Source: Prorocentrum cordatum (taxonomy: Eukaryota > Sar > Dinophyceae > Prorocentrales > Prorocentraceae). Taken from it: DNA of 64,000 nt. The stretch is taken from positions 347,046 through 411,045 of the forward strand of contig CAUYUJ010017893.1 of assembly GCA_963575745.1 (NCBI GenBank). The letters are read 5' to 3'. The notes below the pieces were generated by a model. The model had not been told where the DNA came from. It worked only from the letters and a program-made list of their open reading frames with translations, and searched no databases. The translations under genes were made by a program, and so were the position numbers. Shown here one piece after another: positions 30,259-41,905 of this stretch (its first letter is position 1; the number at the start of each line of letters is the position of its first letter).

Positions 30259-30415
30259 AACCGAAGCCGAAGCCGACGACGACGACGACGTCGGCGACGT
30301 GCGACGACGGCGACGACGCCGCGGCAGAGCAGCACCACGGGCAAGCAGGCCTCGGCATCGTCGGGCCCGCCGCACGGCCCGGCGTACTCGTCCTGGCCCG
30401 CGGGGCGCGGCGCAG
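30016..30415 (-). pseudogene. PARP-like catalytic fragment, split by a GAC/GCC expansion
   Basis: On the minus strand, 30395-30325 reads DEYAGPCGGPDDAEACLPVV followed by LLCR. About 230 bp of GTC/GGC repeat follow (30110-30320). Then 30110-30030 reads FASGAEADLLVVLLCRVVGG followed by RVHYTDQDP. K/A-DEYA…LLCRVxxGxxxYTD is a layout I recall in PARP-like proteins of dinoflagellates, where the two pieces would be one continuous stretch. VVLLCR occurs in both pieces, so part of the segment appears duplicated around the expansion. No flanking catalytic parts are visible, hence a fragment. The PARP assignment is from memory of the motif only. Confidence 0.4.
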
Positions 30416-30419
30416 ACCC

Positions 30420-30800
30420 AGGCGTCCTCCTCCTCCTCCTCCTCCTCCTCCTCCTCCTCCTCCTCCTCCGGCTCTTTCTCCTCCTCCGCCTCCTCCTCCT
30501 CCCCCTCCTCCTCCCGGCACATGCCCCAAAAAGCGCACACGATCCTTCCTCTCTCCTGCCTCCTCAGAGCGAAGCGAGCGGCTGGCAGGAGGGCCTGCGC
30601 GTCGCTGGCGCTGAGGGACTGTACACCAGCCCGCGAGACACGGCCTCGAATCTGGCCTCCCCCTCCTCCTCCTCCGCCTCCTCCTCCTCCTCCACCTCCT
30701 CCGCCTCCTTCCCCTCCTCCTCCCCCTCCTCCTCCTCCTCCACCCCTCCTCCTCCGCCTCCTCCGCCTCCTCCTCCTCTTCCTCCTCCTCCTCTCCTCCC
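30420..30800. repeat. CCT/TCCTCC microsatellites
   Basis: Tracts at 30425-30520 and 30655-30800 around a short unique segment. They give long spurious Arg/Gly and Ser ORFs on both strands. Confidence 0.85.
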
Positions 30801-30999
30801 CTCCTCAGCTCGGCTCGGCGGGCTTTCGACTCTACATCGCAGCCGCGACAGCGGGCGGGGGACGAGAGACGCAGCCCACGCCCCCTCAAACTCGCCCGAG
30901 CAACCCCCGAACAAAAACGGGACGGCCCCCAGACAGCGAGCCCCTGCGTACTCAATAAATGGATCCGGCTTGATTTCCGGCCCTATGGGGCGGCTGTGT

Positions 31000-31540
31000 C
31001 CAGAGCGCCCCAGGAGGGCCCAAGAAGGCCCCAGGCCGCCCGGAGAGGGCACCACGACGGGCCAAGAGAGCTCCAACAGGGCCTTCAGACGGTCCAAGAA
31101 AGCCCCGAGTCGCCGAGCGGTCAATCTAAGACGCTCCGGATGGACTGCAGACAGCCCAAGCGGCCTCCAAGACGCCCCAAGAGGCCTCCCATAGCCCTCC
31201 CAAGAGAGCTCCAAGAGACAAACAATGTTTTTTGCCTATCGGGACACATACATCTTTAGCATACCCCCAAGCTGCCTCCAAGACCATCCCCAGACGGCAC
31301 CAGAGGCTCCGAAGAGGCCCCGAGATGCCCCAAGAGGGCCCCTAGGCAGCCAAAGAACCGCGCAAGACGGCCCAAGAGGGCCCTCAGAGGGAACCCAGAG
31401 GGGTCCAAGAGGGGGAAAGCCAAATTGAGATTTCGAGCCCTCCGCCCCAAAGAGGCCCCCGCCAGCAGGCCCCTAAGAGGCCGCAAGAGGCTCCCGAGAG
31501 GCCGAAAAGAGGCCCCCATAGGATCCCAAGAGGCACCAAA
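31000..31540. repeat. CCAAGAxGGCC repeat family
   Basis: CCCAAGAGGCC, CCAAGACGGCC and CCAAGAGGGCC words fill both halves, broken by a short AT-rich insert at 31215-31265. Confidence 0.65.
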
Positions 31541-31679
31541 AGGGCTTCCTGGCTGGCCCCAACAGCTCTGACCTCGAAACTCACAAACGACCGAGCGCCA
31601 TACCGTCCCAACCCGATTATACACAGAACGGGGAACCAATTAGCACGGCGACGGTCAGACACTTGGGATACATTTGAAA

Positions 31680-33030
31680 CTTCTATGGATAGATAGACGT
31701 GCTAGAACCATCGCGCGCTTCTCGCGCGCGCTCAAGTTCTATTGCATGCCGGTGAGCGATCTCACAAGCGAGTCCAGCCGCAGGATCGAAGAGTAGAAGG
31801 AGTCAGAGCAACTACCACTGTCAGGATCATGATCGTCAGTAAGTTGTTGCCACTCTCTCCCCCTCTCTCTCTCAATCGCTGTACCTCCGGTCGATGAAGG
31901 ACCATTCGTTTCTCAGTCGGACATGGCAATTTCTACCTCCCGGTGCTGACACAATTACTGATTAATGCTTGGAGCTCCAGAACAGACCTCCTGTGACACA
32001 AACCATTTTGTTTCCAACACGAAATCCCACCAGCCCTGTGGGCACGGGTCGTTTAACGAATTCTTGTCTCTTCTCTTGCTACAACCCCTCCATTTCCTGC
32101 TCGGGGAGATTTATCACTGTTCCCTGTGAAGATACACCCCCTCGCCCAGGCGACCGGCAGTCAACTAGGAACGATGAGGACCCAATGAGGACCCCCCCCA
32201 AACCTTCCTTGTCAAAAGACAATACGAACACACACTCTACCTCCATATTCGGAGCATGCGCAAACAACCCGATGCGGCCCCCCCCCACCATCCCAGTCCA
32301 AAAACAATGCAAAGTACACTTTGGGGCAGAGCCAGGAGTCATGTTCGTGAGGCCCGCGAGAACTGTGTCTTGTTGTATGGTTTTTGACACGGGCGGCGGG
32401 GGTGTCAGCATATTGCCTGCTGTGCGCAGGGCTACCATCCCTGGTTAGAAAATGATGCAGCATGCACCTCGCGACTAAATCTGGATCATGCGCGGCCAAC
32501 CCGCGATCACTGCCATGTGTTTGACAGGGACGACAGGGGTGGGGGCGTATGGCCTGCTGTGCGCAGGCCCACCAGACACAATGATGGGCATAGGTTTTCG
32601 ACATGCTTCCCGATGCGTGCTGTCACGTGCGCAAGTGCACCTGACACACTCTGCACGTGCCCCGAACGTGGCGCACCTGGCGCGGCCAGAGAAGGCAGCA
32701 CACCTGGCGCACGCGGAGGCACGTGGCGCATCTGGCGGACCAGGCGTGCCTGGCACGCTCGGGCCCCAGGGGTGCCTGGCGCGCGTGGCGCGCCGTGGCA
32801 TCCACTTTTAATATCCCGATCCCTTTGCAAAGCTACCGCGGTGCTTCAAGCAGAGGGCCTTCGGCGCGGCGGAGACGGCGGCGGCGAGGGCAGAGGCGGC
32901 GAGACGGCGGTGGAAGGGCGAGGGCAGAGGCGGCGAGACGGCGGCGGAAGCGAAGTAAAGAAGGCGAGCCATCGCGCCACCACTCAGGGACCGAGCCCCG
33001 AGGTGGCGGTCCAAGTCCAAACGCCCCGCC
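31680..33030. other. Unique-looking sequence with an internal partial duplication
   Basis: No gene recognised. GCCTGCTGTGCGCAGG occurs at 32416 and 32551 with similar flanks (near-140-bp spacing). TGGCGCACCTGGCGCG-type words repeat at 32660-32800, and a GGCGGCGAGACGGCGG repeat lies at 32870-32950. Confidence 0.5.
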
Positions 33031-33035
33031 TACCA

Positions 33036-33735
33036 TTAGGTAGGGCGTGTCCCCCTACAGGCGGATTTTGGACGAATAATAAATGACACCTGTTCCAAAA
33101 ATGCTAGGGACATGCGAAAACTCGAACAATCGTCCACTGCCTTGTTTCTCCAAATCGGCTTGCCCTATAGGGTTTCTAGCCCATCATAAGTAATTGGTCT
33201 TAAGGACCCCCCTTTCTCCAATGACACCCCCTTATTTCCAATGGCACTCGCCTCCCCCTTTTTTCCAGTGCCCCCCCCGTATTTCCAATGGCCCCCCAGC
33301 TATTTCCAATGGCGAGTCTTATGTATTCCGATGGCTCGTATGTACTCCTATGCTTGCTTGCTCTTGATTGCTTGATTGTACTTGCTTGTTTGCCTGCTTG
33401 CCCTTGCCTGCTTGCTCTCGCTCACTCACTTGCACTTGCTTGCTTGCTCTTGCGTGCGTGTTCTAGCTTGATCGCTCTTGTTTGTCCTTGCGTGTTTGTA
33501 CATGATCACTGGCTCGTGCTTGCTTGTCATGGCTCGTTTGCGCTTGCTTGCTTCCGATTCCTTGCGTGCGGTTGCCTGCTTGTGCTCCTCCCGTCCTCCC
33601 CCCGTCCTCCTTTCGGCCTCCTCCCAGCCTCATGTCGTCCTCCTCCTGTCCTCCTGTTTCCTTGGGGTCAACGCTGGCAGATATGTTTTACTACAGTCGA
33701 AGGTTCCCCCCTGTAGAGGGACAGGCCCGACTTCA
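33036..33735 (+). mobile_element. TTAGGTCGGGCATG-family element, 700 bp
   Basis: Left end TTAGGTAGGGCGTGTCCCCC with TACAGGCGGATTTTGG following; right end CCCCTGTAGAGGGACAGGCC with CGACTTCA following. It is the longest copy and holds a degenerate CTTGCTTGCT stretch (33340-33560) inside. Confidence 0.65.
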
Positions 33736-33799
33736 GCCTACCAGCCAAGGCTTGGAACGGGGCGCGGGCCCCACAGCCTCGCGGCGGAAGCGAGGAGGG

Positions 33800-34065
33800 G
33801 GAGGAGGAGGAGGCGGAGGAGGAGGAGGATGGAGGAGGAGGCGGAGGAGGGAGGAGGAGGCGGAGGAGGGGGGAAGGAGGGAGGAGGAGGCGGCGGAGGA
33901 GGAGGCGGAGGAGGAGAAGGTAGTTCGTAGGAGGAGTAGAGGAGGAGGAGGAGGAGGGGAGGAGGCGGATGAGGAGGGCGGAGAGGAGGAAAGCAGGAAG
34001 AGGACCGGGAGGAGGAGGCGGAGGAGGATTGCGAGGATGATGATAAGGAGGGCGTGACGGAGGAG
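33800..34065. repeat. GGA/GGAGGCGGA tract
   Basis: Continuous GGA-type sequence with GGC interruptions. Confidence 0.85.
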
Positions 34066-34089
34066 AGGGGAGGGAGGTGAGGAGGATGA

Positions 34090-34320
34090 TGACTCTTATA
34101 CTTATTAGTAGAAGAAATATAATTTCTGTATTCAGTTTATTTATTATTATTACTATTAATATTATTATTTATTCTGATTATTAATCTTCTTATTATTATT
34201 TAATATTATAATGATAAACTACTTCTCTATTTAAGTATCTTTATTATGATTTATTATTATATTCATTAATATTATTATTTATATTATTATTATTAAATAT
34301 TATAAAATTTTAATTAAAGA
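34090..34320. other. AT-rich island
   Basis: About 230 bp made almost only of TTATTA/AATATT words (TTTATTATTATTACTATTAA at 34139), by far the lowest GC of the window, set between a GGA tract and a GC-rich CCAAGAxGGCC block. No coding frame. Confidence 0.85.
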
Positions 34321-34429
34321 GGAGAAGCAGGAGAAGGAGACAGAGGAGGGCCCATGAGCAGCAGCAGGAGGGGGTTGTGGCGTTCAGGCGGCCCTGTCCC
34401 GAGGCTGCGCGCGCGGCAGACGCCTCCCG

Positions 34430-34730
34430 CGGACTCTCCAGGGCCTCGGCAGCGGGCCCAGGACGGCCACCAGGGCCGCCAAGAGGGCCCAGCAGGAAAC
34501 CCAAAGAGACACGCCAGGAAGGCCGCCAAAGAGGCAGGTCAAGAGGGCCGCCAGGACGGCATGAAAATGGCCGCCAAGGTGGCCTCAAGAGACGCCCAAG
34601 GTGGCCTAACGATGGCCGCGGGGATGGCCTAAAGATGGCCGCCAAGGTGGCCAAAAGAGACGCCCAAGAGGGCCTAAAGATGGCCGCCAGGATGGCCCAA
34701 AAAGACGCCCACCAAGAAGTCCAAAGAGAT
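34430..34730. repeat. GGCCGCCAAGAxGGCC repeat
   Basis: Units such as GGCCGCCAAGGTGGCC, GAGACGCCCAAGAGGGCC and AAAGATGGCC follow one another. A smaller relative follows at 35140-35230. Confidence 0.65.
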
Positions 34731-35239
34731 AGGAGGCAATTTCTGGAAGGTCTTCAAAAAAAAAACGATAAGGAGCTACTGCATAAGACCGATAGGCCAT
34801 GAAGCAAGATGAGTGCGGGTGAGGCCCAAGATTATGCCCGATTAAGCCAGACCAAGCGAGATGAATCCAGATTGAGCGGGACTGGACCGGACTAGGCTGG
34901 CTTTCGACCCCGGACATATCAGCGCCGATGCTGAACTTGACCTCCAAGGAGTCGCATCCAAACAATAAGCCTCCAAGAGGCTCCAAGATACCGCCTCGAA
35001 ACCGAAAACATGTTTGTATTATCGTCGTCTGGTGTTCACATGGATGTTGCTCTCTGCGCTCTTCGGTTGAATATTGCAACGCCTGTGGTCCTCCAAAACC
35101 CACGGGAACCACAAGCGAACAAACAACTACAAACTAAGAAGACCTCAAGAAGGCCTCCAAAGGCCTGAGAGAGCCTCAAGGGACCCTCAAGACTGCCCCA
35201 CAGGAAATCAAGAGGGTCCTAAGACGGCACCAACAAGCC

Positions 35240-36270
35240 CAATGAGATCATTCCAAGACTTGGAAGCGAGAGGTGCCACTTGTGACGGCCGTCTGGGCTG
35301 TTCTCGAATGGTCGAGGCACAGAGTGAGTCGCTGGCATGGTGTCGAATTTGCTGCAAGCGCTTGAGTGATACCAGGTGTAGCTTTGCCCGTTGCATCCGC
35401 TGAGTGATTCAGATACGGGCATTGGCCACTGCAACAGCGCTCGGGCGAAGGCGGCATGGCTGCTCGGTTCAGTGGATCCAGCAAATGAGGAAGCAAAATT
35501 CTCTTGAGCCCAGGTGTCTTGCGCCAAGAATGCTTGAGCAACAAGACTGACACGAGTCATAATTGTTGATCCAACTTCCGCCGAAACGCGTCGTCAGCCC
35601 ATCTGTGTAGAGTGAATCTCAGCAAAGCCGGTCGGATGACTGGCCCAGGAATGCATCAACGAAATGACACCCTGGAAGCACAATGCCCCTAACATCATGT
35701 GGGGCACCATGCAGGAAGAGCGCACGGGAGACCCTGCGGGAACCATGAGGGAAACCACCGAGGGGCCATGAAGAAGACCGTAAGAAAACCACAGAGGCAG
35801 CCACACGGGAGACCATACTGGAGACCAGAAACCATTTCACCAGAGAAACACCCCAATCAGTGGATGGTTTGAAATAGGACTGGTAAAAAGATCGATCAAG
35901 CGATCGACCGGAAACCTGGGAACCCATAAACCTGGAACCCACCGAAATCGGCCCGGAACCTTTGACCAGGAACCCGGGAACCCGGGAACCCAGCCGGCTA
36001 CCAAAACCGGCGGGAAACTTTCGCCCAATCTTTCAATCTTTCAATATCCGCTAGGACGCCTTCGGTGCAAGCACAAATTGGGGAATAGAGGACGCCAGAA
36101 GGGTGCCCATACGGGAGGCCGTAGGGGGGGGAGCCCACACGGACGACGGTAGAAGGGAGGCCAGATGGGGAGACCACACGGGGGACCACACGCGAGGGAC
36201 CGTGGAGGAGACGATGGGAGACCAGACGGGAGACCTTCTGAGAGACCACGGAAGAGCACATCGGGGATAC
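35240..36270. other. Unique sequence and GGGAGACCACACGG repeats
   Basis: 35240-35680 holds no recognised gene. 35690-36240 contains many GGGAGACC/GGGAACCC-type words, including ACCCGGGAACCCGGGAACCC (35972), with a loose period of about 12-15. Confidence 0.5.
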
Positions 36271-36272
36271 AA

Positions 36273-36433
36273 TTAGGTCGGGCATGTCCCCCTACAGGCG
36301 GATGTCGGAGGAAACATGTGTAAACAACAAGCCCAACCATACCAACAAACAGATGCAATCCAACAATCGTCCCCAGACTCTGTGTTGACTATGTTTGAAC
36401 ACTCGTCCTGTAGAGGGACACGCCCGACTGAAG
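36273..36433 (+). mobile_element. TTAGGTCGGGCATG MITE, full copy
   Basis: TTAGGTCGGGCATGTCCCCC at the left; CCTGTAGAGGGACACGCCCG and ACTGAA at the right. The AT-rich interior contains CAATCGTCCCCAGACT, a word shared by other copies. Confidence 0.85.
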
Positions 36434-36614
36434 GATGCCATCAAATCACCGAGTCCGGGACCGGGCACGGACCCCCCTGCCCATCTTACGAGCCATTCGC
36501 AGATCCCCTTACAGACAAGCTGTCCAGTGGGCAACTGTCGACGGTAAGGCCCCTGGCAAACGTCCATCCACGTGGATCCATATTGGGAGCTCGTGTGCGG
36601 CTCACTCAGTAATC

Positions 36615-36745
36615 TTAGGTCGGGCCTGTCCCCCTCAGAAAATACTCCAAAATAATCAAAAATAGTCAAACAATAGTGCCCAGACTATTGTTTTACTATT
36701 TTGAATATTCCCTCCTGTAGCTGTAGAGGGACATGCCCAACTTAA
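36615..36745 (+). mobile_element. TTAGGTCGGGCCTG MITE, short copy
   Basis: The left TIR lacks the TACAGGCGGATTTTGG part; the right end CCTCCTGTAGCTGTAGAGGG has an extra CTGTAG. The interior has an inverted pair (AAACAATAG…CTATTGTTT). Confidence 0.8.
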
Positions 36746-37392
36746 AAGTGATCTCCTGCTGTGAGAGATCGGCTTCCTTTGCGCATCGCCGAGCTTCGCT
36801 CTTCACATGCACCTGAAGCTCGCTCTGCTCCAGCGGCTTGTTCGGGAGCGCTCGCGCGCGGCTGTTCCCACGCTCGCCATCGGTCGGACGTCAATTCCCC
36901 GTGCACCTTTCGACTTCGAGCGTTCATATTCGTTTCGCAAGGGGAGGAGGAGGATGGATGGGACGTCATTAAAGATAGGAGGAGGAGGAGGCGGAGGAGA
37001 AGGAGGAGGAGATGACCCAAGATGCTCCTCGATGGCCCTCGCCGAGGAACCATGTGCACACGCCCGAGCGAGGCCAGGGACGAGGGCCGCCCGCCGCCTC
37101 GTCCCACGGCAACCCCCCCCCCCCCCCGAATGTGCTTCTGATCATGCGCCGCGCGCCTCCCCTGCGCCGTCTGCCTCGCTCCCGGGTGCGGCTGACAACC
37201 GGTGGAGATTTGGAGGCTCAGAAAGAGAAACCAACACTTATATGGCTCCCATCGTATTTCAGGACCACATCCCATACTTAATTTCAAGCACCTAGAACAC
37301 TAGCAATATAGTAACGAACGAATATCAGTTCGGTCTTTCCTTGGTGCTCGAAATCCGTTCTGGTGATCACGAAGTAGGTTGGAACATCATAA

Positions 37393-37678
37393 ACCAACAC
37401 CAGCACAGTGGGTCGCCTCCACCAGGGAAGGTGATCCCAAATGTCGGTGGTGGTAATCTTAGGTCGGGCATGTCCCCCTACGGGCGGATTTCGGCGGAAC
37501 AAACATTCAAAACGTATTCCAAAAAATTAAAGCATGGTAGAAAGATCGTTCATTGATTATTGTTTTTCTATTTTCGAATACTCCTTCTGTAGAGGGACAT
37601 GCCCGACGTAAGATTTCCACCATCAAGATCGGGAGCTTCCTCCTTCGGTGGAGGCACACCGCCGACATGGGTGTTGGT
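37393..37678. mobile_element. Foldback element with a MITE nested at its centre
   Basis: The outer arms ACCAACACCAGCACAG…GTGGTAATCT (37393-37459) and AGATTTCCACC…GGGTGTTGGT (37611-37678) are inverted copies. Between them sits a TTAGGTCGGGCATG MITE (37459-37612) with GCCCGACGTAAG at its right. The MITE therefore inserted in the loop of the foldback. Confidence 0.7.
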
Positions 37679-37734
37679 GTCAACCTCCAGGCATCCGAGA
37701 GATGCAGGGGCTCCTTGCCTTCTTCAGCGCCGAG

Positions 37735-37895
37735 CGAGGGGGAAATGAGAAGGAGAAGGCCTTCTCAGACGGCGGCGGGGCTTCTCAGGAGCCCTCTGGC
37801 CTTCTTGCAAGTTTTCCGTGCCCCTGGGGAAGGCTCAGGGGACTTCTTAGAGGGCCGGGGGACTTCTGAGCCTTCTGAGAAGGCCCGCCTGGTCT
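37735..37895. repeat. CTTCTGAGAAGGC dispersed repeat, copy 2
   Basis: GGCCTTCTCAGACGGCGGCG and GAGCCTTCTGAGAAGGCCCG frame this block, as in the copy at 29395-29580. Confidence 0.55.
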
Positions 37896-38699
37896 CGCTT
37901 CCCCCACGGGCTCGCCGCCGACTTCTGTCTGCCCTTCGGTGCCGTGACGGTGCCATCGTCGTGCTGTCACAAGGCGGAGCGGAGCGGAGGCGCCGGAGTC
38001 GGGCACGCAGGCGTGCCGAACCCGTACCCTTTGGGGCAGGGGGCTCGTGAGGCCGTGGGCTCGTATCGTGTACAAAGAACAATCATGGACGAGATACGTC
38101 AGGAACCAGTGTAAGAAGATGGCAAGGGAACGTGCCTACGAGCTGGGAGAAGAAGAGGGCGTAGGTCGATGTATTCGTCGAGCCACCATGTAGAGCACCG
38201 GATGAATCAGCATGGGAGATGCGGGTCCTGAGGGGAACGGGTCCTGGACGCTGGAGCCTTCCCCGCAGCACGAGATCTCATCCCGAGTCGCTTTCCGACG
38301 GTCCCCGGGGCCGGTGGAAGGCCCCGAGAGCCCGAGAGCGGCGACAAAACTCAGGACCCTATCCCCCCATGGCGAACGAGGAGCAGGGCTGGACCCAAAC
38401 GTTGTGTTCCGCTGTGTTTCGTTTTGCTCTACCTGTTCTCCCATACCTCCCTGCCAAAACGAAAAGCAAACCACCGCCGAAGTCCAGCAAAACAGCCTTC
38501 AGGTCCAGCCCTGATGAGGAGCACCGGGCTTTTCCAGCTGCGGCGGACTTCGGCCAGGAAAGGCCCCCCCCCCGACGTGTACGGACGCAAGGAGCGGCCC
38601 GAGGGCCCGAGCGCCTCCGGAGGGCAGAGCGGCCCTCGTTTCCGCGCCGCGGTAGTTCCCAGGGGAAGGCGGCCTGCGTCGCCATCGCTGCAAGGGGGG

Positions 38700-39050
38700 G
38701 TGACAAGGGGGAGGAGGAGGGGGAGGAGGAGGAGGAGGAGGAGGACGAGGAGGAGGAGGAGGAGGAGGAGGAGGAAGGAGGAGCGTGCGCGCCGCGCCCC
38801 GCACCTGTAGTAGGAAGGGGGCAGGGGAGGAGGCGGCGGAGGAGGAGAGGAGGAGTAGGAGGAGTAGGAGGAGGCGGAGGAGGAGGTGGAGGAGGAGGAG
38901 TAATGGGCGGAGGAGGCGGAGGCGGAGGAGGTAGGAGGCGGAGGCGGCGGCGGAGGCGGAGGAGGAGGAGGAGGCGGGGTGAGGCGGAGCTCTGGAGGAG
39001 GAGGAGGAGGAGGAGGAAGGGAGGAGGAGGCGGAGGAGGACGAGTGCAAA
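38700..39050. repeat. GGA/GGCGGA tract
   Basis: GGA repeats with GGC variants, interrupted at 38785-38820. Source of many spurious ORFs. Confidence 0.85.
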
Positions 39051-39369
39051 CCCAAGACTCATCAACGATGTTGCCATAATTAAAACCTGCATCCAAGCTC
39101 CCTCTTCACGAGCCCCTTTACGAATTCATTATCACTGAAGTCAATGCCCCGTTGGGAAACAACAATTAAAAAATCTTGAGCAGTGCAAATCCTGAGAATT
39201 CAACTCCGCGAATCACCGTTCGTTGCTGTTGCGTCTTGTCGATCCTGAATCGTGCCAAACGCTGCTCCTCGGAATTCAGCACCACGACTCAGCGGAACTG
39301 CTGCTGCAGCACTGACAACCCGTCATCTTGCCAAAACACCATGCCTGGAACATTACCCTGGGATATCTT

Positions 39370-39685
39370 GAGACTGTTGTAAACGCTTCAAGCGCACGTG
39401 CGCGGCGCTGAAGCGAAAACCACATGTTGAAAATGAGCCGCCCTCCAACTTTGAAACTCTTCCGATTTTGTATGACGACTGTGCACGGCGCTGATGCGAG
39501 ACCCACGTCTCGAAAAAGCGGCCCGCCCTCCATCCGTGAAGCTCTTGCAACTTTTAGTACAGATTTGCGCGCGGCGTAGGCGAGAGCCAAATTTTGTACA
39601 TTGCCTGTCCTCGCGAAAGCGAGAACAACATCTTAAAACCACCCGCTATCCATCCGTGAAACCCTTGCAAAGGCTAAGCTTCAGG
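39370..39685. repeat. Degenerate tandem repeat of about 100 bp
   Basis: Units share GCGCGGCGCTGAxGCGA, CCGCCCTCCATCCGTGAA and CTCTTGCAACTTTT words, about three copies. Confidence 0.55.
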
Positions 39686-40324
39686 TCATACTTGGTGAGG
39701 AAGTCTTAAGCGAAACGTTCGTCACGCCCTTCCGAATGGCCTCGGATCGACGTGCGACCGGGGGGCGTTATTCACACGGAAAAAAAACTGAGGAGGAGGA
39801 GGAGGAGGATTTTTTGACATCGGCCTCATGAGGGATGAGTGCTCTCGTCCTCCGCTAGGGTGGCGTCTGCTTCAAGCCTCTGCCTGCGGCGCCCAGGCAC
39901 CGCCCGCACCGCAGGGAACAGGAGGAGGCGTAGCCACTCGCCCTGGGGGCCTGTGAGTGCCGCCAGGCCCAGGGCAACACCACCTAAAAAAGGGAGACTA
40001 TTCCTCGGGATTGGGGGGGGGGGCCTTCGGGTGATCCCGCTCCGCGGGGATCTCGGGGCGCTCCGCGTGGCAGCCCTCGCGACTTCCGTCCCCAGGCTGT
40101 GGTGCCCGGTGGACGCCGCAGGGCCCTCAAGCGCTCACCCCCCGAGGCCCCGACCCCCCCGGCAACACGAGCTCTCTTCCGGGGCCGCCGCCGGCACGCG
40201 GCTCTCCTGGCACAGCTGCAGAGGCACGCGGCCCACGCCCCCCCCTCGCCACCCCCGCCTCCCAGAGTGCCAAGAAAATGCTCCAGATTTCGTAATAAAA
40301 GGGAGGGGGGTCTCATTTCGGGGG

Positions 40325-40512
40325 GGGGCCCGTCCACAAGAGGCCTTCCACAGGAAACCCAACCCTGAGGCCCCAGGACGTCCATAGATTCTAGGCGTGA
40401 GAAGGTCGCGCTTCCCACAGCAAAAGCATCCATCGAAACACAAGAAGAAAAGACACCTTGGGCACCCTGGAGGTGAGCAGGGCGCTTCTTCGCACGGGCC
40501 CCCACTGTAGTC
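40325..40512 (+). repeat. CTACAGTGGGGGCCCGT-family element, copy 1
   Basis: GGGCCCGTCCACAAGAGGCC at the left; GCACGGGCCCCCACTGTAG at the right. Inner words: TTCCACAGGAAACCCAACCC, GGCGTGAGAAGGTCGCGCTT. Other copies: 41582-41760 (near-identical), 56706-56760 (left end), 57118-57245, 58288-58452. Confidence 0.75.
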
Positions 40513-40517
40513 GATAG

Positions 40518-40781
40518 TTAGTCCCTTATATAATGGACCTCGGAAACTGCAGGGCCGTTTTATCATCGTTTCCGAAAAAGCGTCTCTTGAATATAGAAAC
40601 GACAGAAAAAGGCGACCAAAGACGGCAAAAAAACGGCTCTGGGATTGAAACTGGAGCTGGAACCGGTAACACAACGGCGACCGAACCGGTAAAAAAACAA
40701 CGTCGGAACTGGCAACGAAAACGGTAAAACGGAACCGGTGAAAAAAACGGCCCTGCTGTTTCCAGGGCCCACTAAGGTTAG
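40518..40781. mobile_element. MITE with GGAAACxGCAGGGCCGTTTT ends
   Basis: TTAGTCCCTTATATAATGGA followed by CCTCGGAAACTGCAGGGCCG at the left is mirrored by CGGCCCTGCTGTTTCCAGGG and CCCACTAAGGTTAGT at the right. The interior repeats AACCGGTAAAA-type words. Confidence 0.7.
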
Positions 40782-41581
40782 TCCCCCCTACCCTGTTGCC
40801 CCTGGTGGTCTCCCTCTCCTCGAGAGAGCGGCGGCGCCCTGCCCGGGCCGCGCAGGCTCGCCCCTCGACGTGCCGCGTGCACCGCGGGCATGCCTCGGGC
40901 GGCGCCGGAACTGCAGGCGCCGGCCGCAGCTGGAGGGAGGGGGCAACGACCGATAGGGGGGTGACGATCGGGGGGATCGAAGCCCGAAGGCCTTGGACGT
41001 CTCAGTCGGTTCTGGGCGGCCTCCTGGCCTCGGGATGCTGGTGGGGTCGAGGTCTGAGGTTTTTCCGGACGTCTGGTTGGTTCTGGGCGACTTCCTAGCC
41101 TCGGGATGCCCTCCAGCGGCTGCGCCTCGCCGAGAGGCGTCCAGGGGTGCCGGGGCTGCCCCGAGCGGCCGCCGGAGGCCAGGGCCATTGCCCCCAGAAA
41201 ACCAAGCAGGGGACCAGCCCCAGGGGGGGGGAAGGGGAACATTGGCACGGAGTCGGCGATACGTCGCGAATAGATCGGCGATGGGCTCCAGAGCGCCGAT
41301 CCCTGCGCTCCTGGGCGGGGTGGGGCGATCGGGCCCCACGGCAGGGGGAGCAATTTGTGGACACTCCCCCGCGCCCCCAAACTCAGAGCTGGCACGCGCG
41401 GGGGAGACTGCAGTCGAAGTGCAACTAAGCAGACCCACCGCCACCTTTGAACACTGGGGGGGGGGGGAGGTGTTGACCGATGCATGCGGCATGTGCGTTC
41501 GCTATTCTTTTCCGAGGCCTGCATCGGGCCCCTAAGCGGTAATCGATGGGCGACTGGGGGTCGATGCATCCCCCCTGTGCC

Positions 41582-41760
41582 TACAGTAGGGGCCCGTCCA
41601 CAAGAGACCTTCCACAGGAAACCCAACCCGGAGACCCCAGGACGTCCATTCTTGGCGTGAGAAGGTCGCGCTTCCCACAGCAAAGAAACATCCAAACCCA
41701 AGAAACCCAGGGAACCCTGGAGGCGAACAGGGCGCTTCTTCGCACGGGCCCCCACTGTAG
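41582..41760 (+). repeat. CTACAGTGGGGGCCCGT-family element, copy 2
   Basis: Starts CTACAGTAGGGGCCCGTCC, ends GCACGGGCCCCCACTGTAG; otherwise as the copy at 40325-40512. Both are followed by TCGATAGTTAGTC, so a larger unit was duplicated. Confidence 0.8.
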
Positions 41761-41773
41761 TCGATAGTTAGTC

Positions 41774-41905
41774 GTAGGTGAGGCTGTCCTCCTACAGGCG
41801 GATTTTGGAGGACAAATAAAACATAGTCAAAACATAATCAAACATCAACAATTCATCCAGGGATTACTTGTTGACTATTTTTGAATATTCCTCCTGGAGG
41901 CGAGG
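41774..41905 (+). mobile_element. TTAGGTCGGGCATG-family MITE, variant
   Basis: TAGGTGAGGCTGTCCTCCTA and CAGGCGGATTTTGG at the left; TTTGAATATTCCTCCTGGAG at the right. The right TIR is truncated and runs into another element's GGGCCCCCACTGTG end. Confidence 0.65.

Noticed and set aside
32517-33086. 189-codon ORF
   Set aside because: It is composed of TGGCGCAC and GGCGGCGAGA repeats and ends in a MITE; no conserved motif.
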